In this document: positions 25,001 to 36,499 of the stretch, in pieces
Numbering within the stretch: the first letter of the stretch is position 1
Layout: each line of letters opens with the position of its first letter
Source of the DNA: Hermatobates lingyangjiaoensis
Taxonomy: Eukaryota > Arthropoda > Insecta > Hemiptera > Hermatobatidae
DNA length: 64,000 bases
Direction of reading: 5' to 3'
Assembly (NCBI GenBank): GCA_026182355.1
Contig: JAPFBL010000222.1
Coordinates: 649,001-713,000 of the forward strand
The notes under the pieces: model-generated
The model's input: the letters and a program-made list of their open reading frames with translations, nothing else
What the model was told of the DNA's origin: nothing
The model's database searches: none
Position numbers and translations under genes: made by a program

Positions 25001-26944
25001 AATTATAAATTTACAATTATAAATTATAATTTTATAAATTATAATTATAAAAGGTCCATTGAACCTTTCTGCATAAGTGACAGATATTTCTAAGACTGGC
25101 AATAATAGGTTCACTATAATGTATTTCAAAATAAAAAAAAAATGACAACACCATCAATTCTGAACAATCCAATCATATTTTTATTAACCATAGATTATAT
25201 TTTACGGTAGACTCTTTAATAAGACTAATTCCAGATTCATTTTCATGTATGAAAGAGAGAGAGAGAGACTAACAAAGTGATAGAGGGGGGAATCACACTA
25301 GGGATAAGAATAACAGCAACATCTAAGACAAATTTGCTTAAGAATTAATAATAATGAAAGAAAACAAATTGAAAAATGTACGATTAACTTATTTCATATT
25401 AATTATCATATTATCTAATATAATATAGTTACAATAAAATTATGTTACAATTAAATAATTATCCTATTTTATTTTAAATTTTTCGTTTATAACAGCATAA
25501 TTTCTTTAGATATTTCTAACAATTGTGCTAGAACAATAAACAATGCAAACACTTTCCCAACACTAGTTCATTTTTAATTCAAATACTAAAAATATATCAT
25601 TATTATTTCAATTTTATATGCGATTTTGGGACATCTAGTATTACATTAATTTGACTGGAAATAATACTATTATATTAAATTTAAAATTGATAACTAATAT
25701 ATTAAAATTAATAAATAGTCAAGTAAATTTCTGATATCTCATAATAAATGTAACTTTAGTTATGCTGGATTATTCACATAATCTTTCCGAGGTTATCAAA
25801 GTAGATTTATTTATGAGTTATACATGTTTAAGGTCAGTTGCCTGTAGTTAAAAGTCATTTACATTTCTAATTCAGATATTCAATATGGTTATAAACTTCA
25901 AACCGCTTACCATAAAGAATGTTCTAAAATATTTTTCATTATATTTCAGATATCACACGTCGATAATACCTAGATTATTAGAAAGGTATAATGAGATATT
26001 TGGAAAACCATGTCCTGAAAAGAGTTTTTTCAGAGAATTAAACCTTATTATAAACAATTGTTGAAATTATCTTTTAATTTCACTTGATAAAAATATACAA
26101 AAAGTTAAACTTTAGCTATACCAATAAAGATGATATTATTTTGCATATTTTGATGGTAACTAAGAAGAAGAGAGAAGGGCAGAAAATACAATGGTGGCTA
26201 TTTATAATTCTCTTGCATAACGGTCTTTTAACAGAGCTGCAAAATAATACACCTCAGGCAAATTATATATAACAGCTTGGAGCTGTTCCTTATGAGTAAT
26301 GAAAACTGTCTCAGACTATCTTTAAGAGAATTATATTGCGGGCATTATTAATAAATAAACATCAAACGAAACGAGCTATCATATTATATTAATGATGACT
26401 CCAATAGACATTGGTACATTAAAATTTGACACTATCGAATAGAGCATTGTTACATCAGCAAAGTTTAAAGTTATATATTTACATAGAACGAAAAAGCAAT
26501 TACAAAGTCATTAATATCAAGAATATTTTTAGATAAATACAATATTTTAAAAACTCTTTGCTAGAAAATATTAAACTAAATCATTTTATTACTTTTGTTA
26601 GACTTTTATTAAATTGTTGGATTATGTAATGAAGTAGAGGGAGTCAACTGTGAACCAAATCCCACAGATAGATTCTAAAAAATTAGATTAAATCAGGGAT
26701 ATGTTCCGAACGCACTCATAATATTTGCATTGCTTCGAGACGAAAATCCTATAACTCAACTGTAGGTGAAGATCCCTAACCCATGAAAGGAAGACTTTTC
26801 TGAGCTAGTTGAAAATTAATAGCTACCATAGTAAAAAATAGTTATCATATATGGAGATTACATATAGCTACATATTTGAACTCTATTAGTATAAAATGAT
26901 GTCCACTGTAGGCAAATCACTATTGATCTGTTACTCATCTAGAT
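22001..26944. other. AT-rich, no gene recognised
   Basis: Many 60-88-residue frames (22171-22540 minus, 22691-22912 minus, 23067-23333 plus, 23508-23735 plus, 26084-26272 plus) match nothing I know, and none has clear coding character. The part nearest 22000-23450 could hold eroded upstream transposase of the neighbouring Tigger-like relic. An AT palindrome lies at 25000-25045, and an 18-base TTTTGTCTTATAATTAAT repeat occurs twice at 24600-24648. Confidence 0.4.
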
Positions 26945-27262
26945 TTGGTTAGCTTAGGTAGCAGTGACAGTCCCACAACAGGACAAACATAGGCCGAACA
27001 TTGGCCCTTTGTGATATACACAATGAATATTCAACGATGGGAGTCCTACATTTTGCCCAACTCAAGTTTATTTAGATTAGAGACCTTTAACGAGTACCTG
27101 ACACAATACATGCTTGTAACCGACTACATAAAGTCGTCTTTTAGTAATGAGATGCTCAGATTTTTTTTACCTCTAGTAAATAAATGGAGGACCACAGGAG
27201 TATTGAAACTCGGATCTACCAATCTAGAGGCCAGCGAATTACCACTGGGCTACCCTGGATAC
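26945..27262 (-). mobile_element. tRNA-derived SINE, nearly full length
   Basis: On the minus strand the head reads GGTAGCCCAGTGGTAATTCGC (A-box-like), then CCGAGTTTCAATACTCC (B-box-like). The body matches the copy at 9144-9471 in order. The distal end near 26950 lacks the clean TTAGG tail, and the 88-residue plus-strand frame here is a shadow. Confidence 0.85.
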
Positions 27263-27320
27263 TTGCGACTTATTTAACAAGGACCCAAAATAAATAATAA
27301 ATGTCCAAACCAGAACAAAA

Positions 27321-27380
27321 AATGTAAAAAGACTAAGACCGTTCAACTGTAACAAACGGTTTTTGTCAGAGCCAAATATC
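27321..27380 (-). repeat. Diverged PLE-terminus repeat
   Basis: The minus strand reads CTCTGACAAAAACCG, TTGTTACAGTTGAACGG, then TCTTAGTC, matching the family consensus (CTGACGAAGACCG...GGTTGAAAG...TCTTAGTC) with several changes. Confidence 0.6.
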
Positions 27381-27756
27381 AACTAACATGCTATATAAAA
27401 ACAGAACAGAGAAAATATAACAAATAATTCAAAAATCATACATACAAAGTTACAAATATGAAAATGCAATAGGAATTTTGACAAGTAATTGATTTAACTT
27501 ACAGAATTATAAAATTTTGAAACCTAAATGCTTAAGAATTACATTAGAGTTTTTTTTTTTTTTTTTTTTGTATAAGAAGAAAACATTTGTTGATTTCAAC
27601 AACAACAGTCTAGTTTAAATAAACATGTATGATGTTCCTGATAGATCAAAGGCTCTTTAAACTTTGATACCGTTAGGGCTTTAAACTGAATCATATTCTT
27701 CATTATTTTGACAGCATTGAGGTTCAATTTTATCGCTGATAATAAATAAGGTTGTC

Positions 27757-29040
27757 CTATGTTTTTCGTTGTTGACTTATCAGTTTCCGTTGATATTTCA
27801 TCGTTGTATTATTTGCTTTAATAAGAAATGTTCTTTCAAGTATTTTAACTTCCGTATTTTCTAAAGTTTTGACTGTAATTCTCTCAGCTTTCTGAAATAT
27901 TTCTAGATATTGATTTATTTCTTTGATATATATTAATTTATTTTCTTGTATATTAACTTTCGTATGTTCACACATGCTGCTATTAAAATTAGTTAAAAAT
28001 AATTTTCACGCTCTGTTGCTTTATTTGCCTCTTTTTTACAAAGAAATGTGCTTACTTTCTGTAGTCAACTAATCTAATCTTAAAACTGAACTGTTCTTCT
28101 TCAAGAATACCTATCTTGAGTCAATATGGTAACACAATTTCGATTTACATTTACAAGTAGTTATATTAATTTGAAATACTGAACACATGTTTTGAGTTCA
28201 AAGGCATATCTAAAAATAAGATTAATTTATTACACTTTACTTGATATTAAATATTAATTAGTGGTTCTAATAATAATAACATATTATGTCCTTTAAATCT
28301 ATGGGAAGGTCACCTGGCAGAATATACTTTTTAGTTTCTTTAGTTCTTTTGTGCAATCACCATGATATGATTATACTAGGGTGAAGTGTATGTAATTTGG
28401 CAAATGTCAGTGTATTTTCTATTTCTTTTAAATTATTTACAATTATATTCATTGCTATTTTAATTTTCTTTAGGTTTTTCCATCTGATTTCTTTATCTGC
28501 TATATATAATTATTATTTGGACTTAAAAAACCGTGTTTTAGCTTGTCCGTGTTATATTTCATTTTTTCATATTAGTATTATAATTATTTATCATCTCTGT
28601 GAACTTATTGAATATTTGTTCACCAATTGTTTTTTTTATGTTTTGTTCATTTTGTTAAATGTGATTAAATATTTTATCGTAGTCCTCCTCGTCATTGGCG
28701 TTTAAATATTCAGTAATGAATTTAATTACGCACCCTAAGCCATTGATAATACCTCTCATGACACGGTTGGGTGTAATGCTTTAGATTAAAAGATTTTTCG
28801 TTAATGATTATACCAGTTTGGTTTAAAAGTTTATTGTAATTTTCATCTTGATAGTCTGGTTTATCACTTATATCATGTAGTAATTTGTAATATTGTTCTT
28901 GAGTTTATTGAATTTGATGTTCTAGTAACTTTGTGTTATAATAGTATGTTAGGGTATGTGATGATACCCTAAGCTTAGCTTGGTCAATGTGGACAGGTAA
29001 TATTCTCACATTGTGGGTTAAGTCTTTGATGTACTGGGCT
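27757..29040 (-). pseudogene. Envelope-like region of the errantivirus relic
   Basis: The position directly downstream of integrase is where errantiviruses carry their envelope gene. A minus-strand stretch at 28770-28650 contains MRGIINGLG followed by an IKFIT segment, which resembles the fusion-peptide region after the furin site of errantivirus envelope proteins (a homologue of the baculovirus F protein). The basic furin-type site itself looks degraded. The frame is broken by stops and shifts on both sides. A 72-residue frame at 27975-27757, rich in Asn, Ile and Lys, may be a further downstream part but is not diagnostic. No intact product is possible. Confidence 0.55.
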
Positions 29041-29379
29041 TGTTCAGTGATGATGATTGTTCTGAAATATTAATTTTACATTCTTAAAGCTGTTTATCTA
29101 GTCTCTTGATATTACTAAGATGTATATGATCGCGTGGATTATGGAACCGGTTTTAATACTTGATTTAAGTTTTGAATAGTTTCTCCTTTGTAATTGTTTT
29201 TTTTTTGTTTTCCTCTATTTTGCTTGCTTGCGACAAATACTTCTTTCAGTGTTTCGACTAATGTTTCCCACTTTTTATTTACAGTAGAGATATTTTGTTC
29301 TTTGTTTTGAGTTAAAGATTCGTTAACTTTTTATGCATCCATTTTGTTCATTCGCGGTGTTTCATAATATAATCATTCA

Positions 29380-29503
29380 CGAGTTGCTTCTTTAGTCCAA
29401 TTCTTAATGATGATGTTCTCATCACTGCGCATGGCGATGATGTCAAATGGAGTGAGATTTGTTGCTGTCTGGATCGAATTGTTATAAGGCAAGAGTGTTA
29501 TAT
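29380..29503 (-). pseudogene. Gypsy integrase C-terminal part
   Basis: The minus-strand frame holds YNNSIQTATNLTPFDI, the conserved segment after the integrase core in Ty3/gypsy elements. It lies on the far side of the LINE from the rest of the integrase, which proves the interruption. The residues normally linking it to the core are missing, and 29502-29537 instead repeats a zinc-binding-domain segment (see findings). Confidence 0.75.
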
Positions 29504-29780
29504 GATACACCTCTATGATTCCTTTTCCCTAAGTGGTAACAACGACCAACGACCAACGAGAGTTTCCGTGCAATGCTGCACGTTGGAGTCAGGCAGTTCC
29601 AAGCCAGAGGCTTTCACCTGCTTGTCTATTAGTACTGCTTTAACTGTGCAGGTCTGTCAGGTAAGTCGGTATGTTAGTTTCTGTCCTGTCTAGGGTGAGT
29701 ATGTTTCGTGGTCGGATGGTCTTTACAGTACTAGAGTCTGTTGTGAGTTTGGTAATCCAATTATTCAGAGGAGGATAGGT

Positions 29781-30280
29781 TCAAGGAATTTGAGGTAAAA
29801 GTGCTCTTACTAGCAGGTTTGGGTGTATGGGAAGTTTTCTGTCTTCATTGATAGTCAGACGTCTAATGTAATCTTGTATTGGTTCCATCCTTAGATCACG
29901 CTGGATATCGACATTTCTCGCATAAAAAGGAGCATTGGCTATAAGGCGAGCACACTTGTTCTGGACAATCTGGAGTCGTTTTTTATTCGTTATCGCAGAG
30001 TTGTACCAGACGGAACACCCATAGGTCATGGTAGTTCTTATAACCGCCTTATAGACGACCTCCTTTACCGCATGAGGGGTATCCCTTGATTTAAGGATGG
30101 GATACAGATGACACAACAACGCTGTGCCCAGCTTGTGTTTGGCTGTTAGATGAGACTTGAAAGTTAGTCCGCTGTCCAGAATAACTCCCAGATAGCGGAC
30201 TTCCCTTGTAAATGGAATGCTGATTCCATCAATGAAGGCAGGGGCAGGATGACGGGTCGAACCTTTACTGAATCAGATAT
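29781..30280 (-). pseudogene. LINE ORF2 C-terminal region
   Basis: The post-RT region of the same jockey LINE. Minus-strand sequence near 30200 reads REVRYLGVILDSGLTFKSHL in a shifted frame. The open frame 30119-29781 (112 residues) follows with TYGCSVWYNSA and RLQIVQNKCARLI, the typical C-terminal pattern of jockey ORF2. The stop at 29781 is about 240 bases before the tail. Confidence 0.8.
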
Positions 30281-30323
30281 ATCGGCTTTTACTCGGGTTG
30301 ATCCGCAGTCGCCAGTCAGAATA

Positions 30324-31355
30324 TCACTCAGTCAACCTGTCTATGTAACTTTCCAGCTTCACGATAGTGTGACCGAGGCATGCCGACTTAAAGGCAACCA
30401 CAGTATCATCCGCATAAAATCCAACAAAGGTCAGGATTTTTCTGGATGAATTTGGATGTAGAACTGGAGGAGGTTTAGGCAGGTCAAAGGTATAAAGGTT
30501 GTATAATAGGGTACTAAGAACGCTTCCCTGAGGTACATCTCTGCACATCTGTCCTGTTGGGGAGTTCCTACTGTTAACTGTTACAAAAAACTGGCAGTAT
30601 GAGAGGAACGAACGAATTATTTCGATAAACCAAGGGGGCAAGCTGAAACAGTAAAGCTTGTGAAGGAGACCCTCATGCCCGACGGAGTCGAAAGCCCTCT
30701 CCAGGTCCAGGAACACAGCAACAAATTTTTTTGGGAACTGGCCCCCAGCAGGTGAGAGCCCTGACTTTATGAACTGTACCATCCTTCTCAACTGGAGAGT
30801 AGTTCCATACTCTGAACGGAACCCGAATTGTTCCGGTTGGGAAGGAAGGCGGGACTTTACTTTCAGCAATATTAACCTCTCATAGATCTTTCCTAGACAG
30901 GAGAGGAGACTGATTGGTCGGTAATCGCTTGGGTGATGGCCAGATTTGTGCCCCTTACGAATCATGACAACTCTGGCCATCTTCCAGGCTACTGGGAAGT
31001 ACCGAAGCCGGAGACAAGAGTTATACAGAGTAAGTAAGACTGCTAGGATTTTCGGAGGCAATTTAGATATTAATTTGTTAGTCATCCCGTCGTGACCTGG
31101 GGCACTTTTAATTTTTAAGGTTTTTATTATATGAAGCAGATCTCCAGGAGTAAAAAAGATAATATCTTTATTCGGTTGTTTGGAAATAACGATGGAAACG
31201 TTAGGAATTTGAGCTGGAGGGTGAGGTTTGTAAATTTCTTGTAGGTGCCGGAATAGAAGATTCGATTTAGAGGAGTCGTCTATGGGAGGCCGATTACCCT
31301 CCCGTAATGGAAGTGACTCACTACTCTGACTGGGGCCCTTTTTCAGGCATCTCAC
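30324..31355 (-). CDS. LINE reverse transcriptase, intact core
   Basis: A 343-residue frame with all RT blocks: SDYRPISLLSCLGKIYERL, EQFGFRSEYGT, FLDLERAFDSVGH (first catalytic Asp), DVPQGSVLSTLLYNLY and FYADDTV (YADD). Sequence style and order fit the jockey clade. It overlaps by frameshift the 101-residue frame at 31626-31321, which links it to the endonuclease. Downstream, the frame breaks near 30324 and resumes at 30119. It is part of a broken ORF2, so a full polyprotein cannot be made. The uninterrupted core suggests a fairly young insertion. Confidence 0.88.
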   Translation of the reverse strand: MRCLKKGPSQSSESLPLREGNRPPIDDSSKSNLLFRHLQEIYKPHPPAQIPNVSIVISKQPNKDIIFFTPGDLLHIIKTLKIKSAPGHDGMTNKLISKLPPKILAVLLTLYNSCLRLRYFPVAWKMARVVMIRKGHKSGHHPSDYRPISLLSCLGKIYERLILLKVKSRLPSQPEQFGFRSEYGTTLQLRRMVQFIKSGLSPAGGQFPKKFVAVFLDLERAFDSVGHEGLLHKLYCFSLPPWFIEIIRSFLSYCQFFVTVNSRNSPTGQMCRDVPQGSVLSTLLYNLYTFDLPKPPPVLHPNSSRKILTFVGFYADDTVVAFKSACLGHTIVKLESYIDRLTE

Positions 31356-31528
31356 TATTCACATGACTGGGGTCCTCATCACTGTGAAGAAGTTTGGACC
31401 ATTTATCACTATTGAAGGACCTGATGAGCGCTCTTATCTCGCTTTGAGCTCTGTTAACCATGGATCTAACTCTAGAGCAGCGTGTATTTTGAAATAATTT
31501 TCTAAGACGATTTTTTGTTTTAATTTTT

Positions 31529-32432
31529 CTACAATATGAGGTGGTAACGGGTTGTAGAACGGGATCGAAGGAGAGGTTTTGGAGGCTTGCAGGTGTTTTG
31601 CTTAAGGTGAGAAGTAATAGTGTCAATGTGCTTATCTACATTGAGTGGGGTGGTGAGGTCCGAGGGATGGGGAATGTCCTTGCTCACTATGTACTGAAAT
31701 AAGTTCCAATCTGTTTTATATTGGATTCTGGAGGGATGATAGTTGATTTTAAAATTATGTAAAGAGAAGAGAACAGGAAGGTGGGGGGAGTCAAGGACGT
31801 TGAGAACTTTGGAGGTGACCACATGATTAACGTCACAAGACAGCGAGACATCTAGCACATCAGGTCTGGATCCTGTTTGTCTAGGGATGTGGGTTGGGGT
31901 ATCTGGGGCATGAATTAAAGTGTTGGTATTAGTGATGTGGGTTAGGAGGTTTCGTCCTGAAGAATTGTCTGTGGTGCAGCCCCATGCCGTGTTTTTGGCA
32001 TTCAGGTCTCCTCCAATGATGGACGGGTGACCAGAATGCAAGAGTGGATGAAGCTGCGCCACGGACAGAGGGACATGTGGAGGTTTGTACACAGCTGATA
32101 CCATTAAGGGAATGTTGGAGTTAGGAAAGGTTATTTGTATTGTTGTGTGTTCCAGGGAAGAATCCCCGCTCTGCAGTCTGGCATAAGGAATACTGTTCTT
32201 GATAAGAATCGCCGTCCCTCCACCAAAAGTGAGACGATCGGTTCTTTCGACTTTATACCCTGGGATCGCAAACATTAGATTAGATTTCAGAAATGTTTCA
32301 GCTAATAATATTAAGTCTGGTTTGATGCTGTTAACAAAGTTGATAAATTCTGTTTTTTATTCTTCCAATACCGCCAGGGTTGTAGACTAAGTAGGTCAGG
32401 TTCGTAACAGCCCTATTGCTGTGATTAGTCAT
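31529..32432 (-). pseudogene. LINE apurinic-type endonuclease domain
   Basis: The main open frame is 32275-31529, with GGTAILIKN, then GGDLNAKNTAWGC and RPDVLDVSLS of the exonuclease-endonuclease-phosphatase fold. The true start lies upstream: 32432 Met, YNPGGIG near 32380, then after one frameshift KPDLILLAETF. The terminal motif, normally Ser-Asp-His, here reads SPHLPV, so a catalytic Asp is replaced by Pro. The domain would nick target DNA to prime reverse transcription. The frameshift and the lost Asp indicate loss of function. Confidence 0.85.
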
Positions 32433-32455
32433 AATAAGGAGAAGCGTCTAAGTTG

Positions 32456-33190
32456 TCTGTCCGTAGCATTTCTGCTAGCATCAATTAGGTTAGAATGAAA
32501 TCGTTCGAATAGTCCATTTCTTTAGGGGCATTTTCAACTCGTTAAATGTAAATTCACTTTATGTAGTTCTAAGAGTTCTTTTACCATCTTAACTAAGTTC
32601 TAATCCGTTGCCAGTAATTACTGTTTTGGGTACGTTATGGTGTGTAAAGTATTTTATTAATGTGTTATCTACTTTTATGCCTTGAGCGAATTGTTGTCTA
32701 TAAGCTACGTATTTTGAAAATGAATCTGTTTAAGTTAAGAACTTACAATTGACGTTTGTTATGCTGTCCATATGTATTGCCTCGAATGGACGTGACAGTG
32801 TTGAAGTAATGTTGAATTCTTAAATCAATGGATGACTACCATATTTGGACACTAAGCAATCCTTACATTGATTGATGAAAGTTTCAACTGACTTTCCTAA
32901 ATTGAGCAAATAGTATTTTCTTCTCAACTGGTCTCCTGTTTCTTTGACACTTTTATGCTCTACTCCAAATACACTTGAGTTAGGCAAAATTTAGGGCTCC
33001 CACTGAAGAATCAATCTTCATTGTGTGGTATCACAAAGGGCCAATGCTCGGCCCACGTGTGTTCCCTTGTGGGACTGCCACTTCTACCTAACCTAACTTA
33101 ACCTACACCTCTATGATTGCTTTTCCCTTAGTGGTAACCTTCTATGAGTTGTATTATATCGTCTTCAACAGTAACATCGATTAATTTTTG
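32456..33190 (-). pseudogene. Gypsy integrase relic, split by a SINE
   Basis: The minus strand shows the two halves of the HHCC zinc-binding domain. The His half lies at about 33165-33110, including NHRG. The Cys half lies near 32900, reading INQCKDC. They are separated by the SINE at 32955-33104. The core follows with an IHMDS segment (first catalytic Asp), an ITGNG segment where the second Asp would be, and ERFHSNL. Several stops and small frame changes are present. Integrase would have joined element DNA to the host genome. Confidence 0.75.
32955..33104 (+). mobile_element. SINE 3' fragment inside gypsy integrase
   Basis: It matches the 3' half of the tRNA-derived SINE at 9144-9471: AAATACACTTGAGTTAGGC, then CACAAAGGGCCAATGCTCGG, ending in the CCTAACCTAAC tail. 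It is 5'-truncated and inserted in the plus orientation, opposite to the gypsy coding strand. Confidence 0.85.
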
Positions 33191-33639
33191 TGTGCATTTC
33201 ATTAGTTCAATAGTTCAATTCGCGAATATTTAAAAGATTATTCTACTACATTATAAAATTATTCGTAGTTATGGTTTTCAAAACATAAATAATATATTGT
33301 TAAGAACTACACATATATTTACAAGTTGATTACATCGTTTTAAAATTAGTTTTTCGAAAATTGTAAAACTGTCCATTGATTATTTTCAAAGAAATATACA
33401 ATATTTACTTCCGCGGTACTCTGACATGTGTTATTATTACTTGAATTTTTCTATAACCTATCAGTCCATCTCTTATTAGAATGTTTGCTAGCCTGTTTTC
33501 TTCTACGTTATAGTGCATAGTTTGATTGTTTTCTGAGTTAAAGTCATTTAGGATTTGATTCGAGTGCACGACAGTTGATCCGTTGTCTATGTCTGGATTG
33601 TTTACATTGTTTTTATCGCTTTGATCTAATTCTTAAGAA

Positions 33640-33990
33640 AGCATTGCAATGTCTTATGATCACAGACCAATCGTATGATCTGTGAACAATTTGAATTTCC
33701 GTCCAAGCGAAGACGGTTTAAAGTATTTTACCGTTCATATTACAGCCAACAATTCTTTTTCTATTGTTTTTTCACCTATTTTTAAACATTTCGTTATCGA
33801 CTGTGTTAAAGAAGCAAGATTTTTAATAAATTGTCTATAATATGTGAGCAAACCTAAAAATACTTTTATTTTTTTGTAAATTTTTGGTAAAGGGTAATTT
33901 TCAATTGCCTTAATTTTATCTTGGTGAGGTTTTACACTGTCTGGTATTACAATATGACCAAGGTATGACACTTCTAATAACTATAAATTA
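33640..33990 (-). pseudogene. Gypsy RT end / RNase H relic
   Basis: The frame includes SYLGHIV, then IENYPLP and KVFLGLLTYYRQFIKN, the thumb region of Ty3/gypsy reverse transcriptases. It jumps (apparent deletion) to EKELLAVI, which belongs to the RNase H start. Beyond a stop, VKYFKP and KLFTDH continue RNase H. The catalytic YxDD region of the RT lies upstream and is absent. The polymerase would have copied genomic RNA of the element; this piece cannot. Confidence 0.8.
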
Positions 33991-36340
33991 GAAATACCAA
34001 ATTCATTTTTAAGTTCTTTGTAGTCGATTATTGTATAAATATTAAATTATTTTACACCAAGAATCCATTTTCATAGTTAGAGAGTCTTGTGTCGTTAATC
34101 TTGTATAGTTGAATTTTATTATTTCTTACATAGTATAACAACGTGTTTAGTCTTAAGTGTTTGCTGCAATATTTAGTAGGCTTTTTTCCCATTCTCTTAT
34201 GAACTTAAAAATGGTTAAATGAATATATTGAGAGCTTGAAAATAATGATCGGTGAAATTTCCTTCTACTGACTTGTTGGTAAACCTATTTCTTTATCGAA
34301 TATTCTTGGTTCCCTTTGCCATATTGTTTGAGAAGATAATAAATCAAATATTAGTGGGAAATAGGGTAGTATATCATGTTTCTCCTTGGTTGTAGTAATA
34401 ATATTATGGATTAAGCTTTAAATAAAAACTGTTTTTGACCAACCTATGAATTTATGGGAATTTATTCGAAATTTTATCAAACCTTTAAGAATTTATTTGC
34501 CTAAATGGGTGTCCTTTTTTTTATATGAAATTAGATGTTTCACTGAAAAAGTAATTTTAAAAAAAGTTATATTTAAATAATAAAAAAGTTTAAAAACTCA
34601 AAGAATGAAGTCAGGTGTTAAGACAAACTTTTATGTGTGCTCATTTGTAATCCAAATGATTTCTTCCAACATATTATTTTTTTTTTTGTAAAAATGGAGT
34701 ACAATTACTTTAAAATTTAATTTAGAAGAATCAACAGGCATAAATATTTAACACTTCAAAAACCGAGTACAAAGAAGTATATCGAATTACCTCTGTTTTA
34801 TATACTTATATATCACTAATAAATAGAGGGGTATGAAGAACATAATTAAAGCATTTAATGTATACATATATACATATGTATTTGTAAAAGTTGAAAGCAG
34901 TCCTTCATTCAAACAGTCAGACATATATTGTTTGACTGTCTAGACGAAGAACGAATTCCGGAAACTGGAAAAATTGTGTAAGAAACAGATATAAGCCAAA
35001 TATGGGGCGTTATTTAACAATATATATATATATATATGGTTGGCTATTTTTGACTAAATAATTTTTACTTTTGCTCTTTGGACACTATTGTTTCTGGTTC
35101 TAACAAAATCCATTACTCAGTGAAGCTCTTTCATGAAGTCACTCCCACATGAAAAAAAACTGATCAAAGCAATTTCGAAAACGAGTTATTAATGTTTAGT
35201 ATAATGTTCAAAATTAAAGGTTTCGCTGCCGAAGTGGTATGTATTGTTGATGCTATTTGGTGTTGCGACGAACTGAAATCCATGGTTTTGAAAAGCTAGA
35301 GAGATAAGAGGAATGGTTGCACTTTATCATTAAAATGTCAACATTAAAACAAAACTCCTGCATTAAACCAAATTTCTACCAATAAATACAAAGATTAATA
35401 AATCTATAAATAGCACCTTGCAAGACAACCATAATAAAGGATCATACAGACACAATTTGCGAGTACAGTGATGAGATATTACTTAGAATCCTTTTCAGAG
35501 GTCTAAGAGAACCGATTGGATTTCTAATGTGACGAAGATCGCCGTAAATTTAAGCCATGCATTGAACAAGCTTTCGAATGATTTTCATTTAAGCACTCAA
35601 ACTAAAGTACAAAATTTTAATAAAGAACACATGAAACTGAACCAAGAAAAACATATAGAACCCAATACACAACTATTAAACAAACCACTCCCAAGAAGAT
35701 ATGTTATCGCATAACTAACATTTTAAAACGATCAACAATAAGACAAGGTTACAAACCTCTGCAGAACATCTCATAGCAGTATTGTCAGATCTTTAACTGA
35801 ATAAAATGGTGCCAAACCTGAAACAGCAAGAACAAAGAAAAATAAATTTCAATTATTAGGTGCTAAATACGGCTAAAATTCTTAACATAGAATCTTATAT
35901 AATGAAGCTGTGACTTAGAGATAGAGTCCATAGCAATATATATTCTGATACATGTACGAGAGAATGCAAATATGTTTGTTTAATTTATATAATATACAAT
36001 TCCGATGCAAAACATCATACACCCTATTTATTATAACAGTTTGCACGTTTGGCATCTTTACCACGATTAAACATGTCGACCTCTTTGTGTAAGCAACTAA
36101 TACCCAACATTATATATTTGAATACATCTTAATAAGATTTATTTAGGATACTTCTCTGCTTGCGCCAACTTCTGTGCAAGTTATCCACTTTGAAATTTAT
36201 AAATAACGTCTAGCATAATATCTTTCTGTTATGGACGTTTATTAGATTTATTGGCATTCGTAGGATTATGTTAGATCTTTCAATTTATGGACCAAATAAT
36301 TCACATTTGGGCTAAAACATTCAGTTGTAGTATATATATA
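33991..36340. other. AT-rich, possible eroded gypsy sequence at the left
   Basis: 33991-34210 may hold a little more of the gypsy polymerase upstream of the recognised part, but nothing definite. The rest is AT-rich, with short frames (35529-35714 plus) that I do not recognise. Confidence 0.35.
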
Positions 36341-36351
36341 TATAATTATAT

Positions 36352-36495
36352 ATACCAGTCGGGTGTTTGACTCTGACGAAGACCACTTCTTACGGTTGAA
36401 ACATCTTAGTCTTGTTTTCCCAATTCATATTGTGGTTTATTTATTCATAATTAATTGTTATTTCACGTGTTTATGTAAAATATTTGTATATATAT
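36352..36495 (+). repeat. PLE-terminus repeat, right-half copy
   Basis: TTTGACTCTGACGA, hairpin ACC...GGT, GAAACATCTTAGTC, then CCCAATTC...TTATTTCACGTG and a short (TA)n. It corresponds to the right arm of the palindromes at 37.4 and 61.4 kb. Confidence 0.75.
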
Positions 36496-36499
36496 AAAC

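Larger units (their letters stand above)
29541..32440 (-). mobile_element. Jockey-clade LINE, 5'-truncated (ORF2 only)
   Basis: A minus-strand non-LTR retrotransposon with endonuclease, reverse transcriptase and C-terminal regions in order, followed by a 3' UTR ending in short TTGGTCG repeats at about 29541-29560. ORF1 is absent: gypsy integrase sequence resumes at about 32451, directly beyond the ORF2 start near 32432. It is nested in the errantivirus relic and is therefore younger. Several frameshifts separate the blocks, so it is inactive, although the RT core is intact. Confidence 0.85.
27757..33990 (-). mobile_element. Errantivirus-like Ty3/gypsy relic with nested insertions
   Basis: A minus-strand element recognisable in the order expected for an envelope-bearing gypsy retrovirus of insects: end of reverse transcriptase and RNase H (33990-33640), integrase zinc-binding region and core (33190-32456), integrase C-terminal part (29500-29390), then an envelope-like region (29040-27757). 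It is cut by a SINE (32955-33104) and by a jockey LINE (about 29541-32440). Gag, protease, most of RT and both LTRs are missing or unrecognisable. Every coding part contains stops and frameshifts, so the element is dead. Confidence 0.75.

Noticed and set aside
27011..27277. 88-residue plus-strand frame
   Set aside because: It lies inside a minus-strand SINE copy and has no protein features.
28397..28705. 102-residue hydrophobic plus-strand frame that looks like a membrane protein
   Set aside because: It is antisense to the Asn/Lys-rich envelope-like region. AT-rich antisense sequence readily yields Phe/Ile/Leu-rich frames.
32199..32390. 63-residue plus-strand frame, and likewise 30249-30449
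   Set aside because: Antisense shadows of the jockey LINE ORF2.
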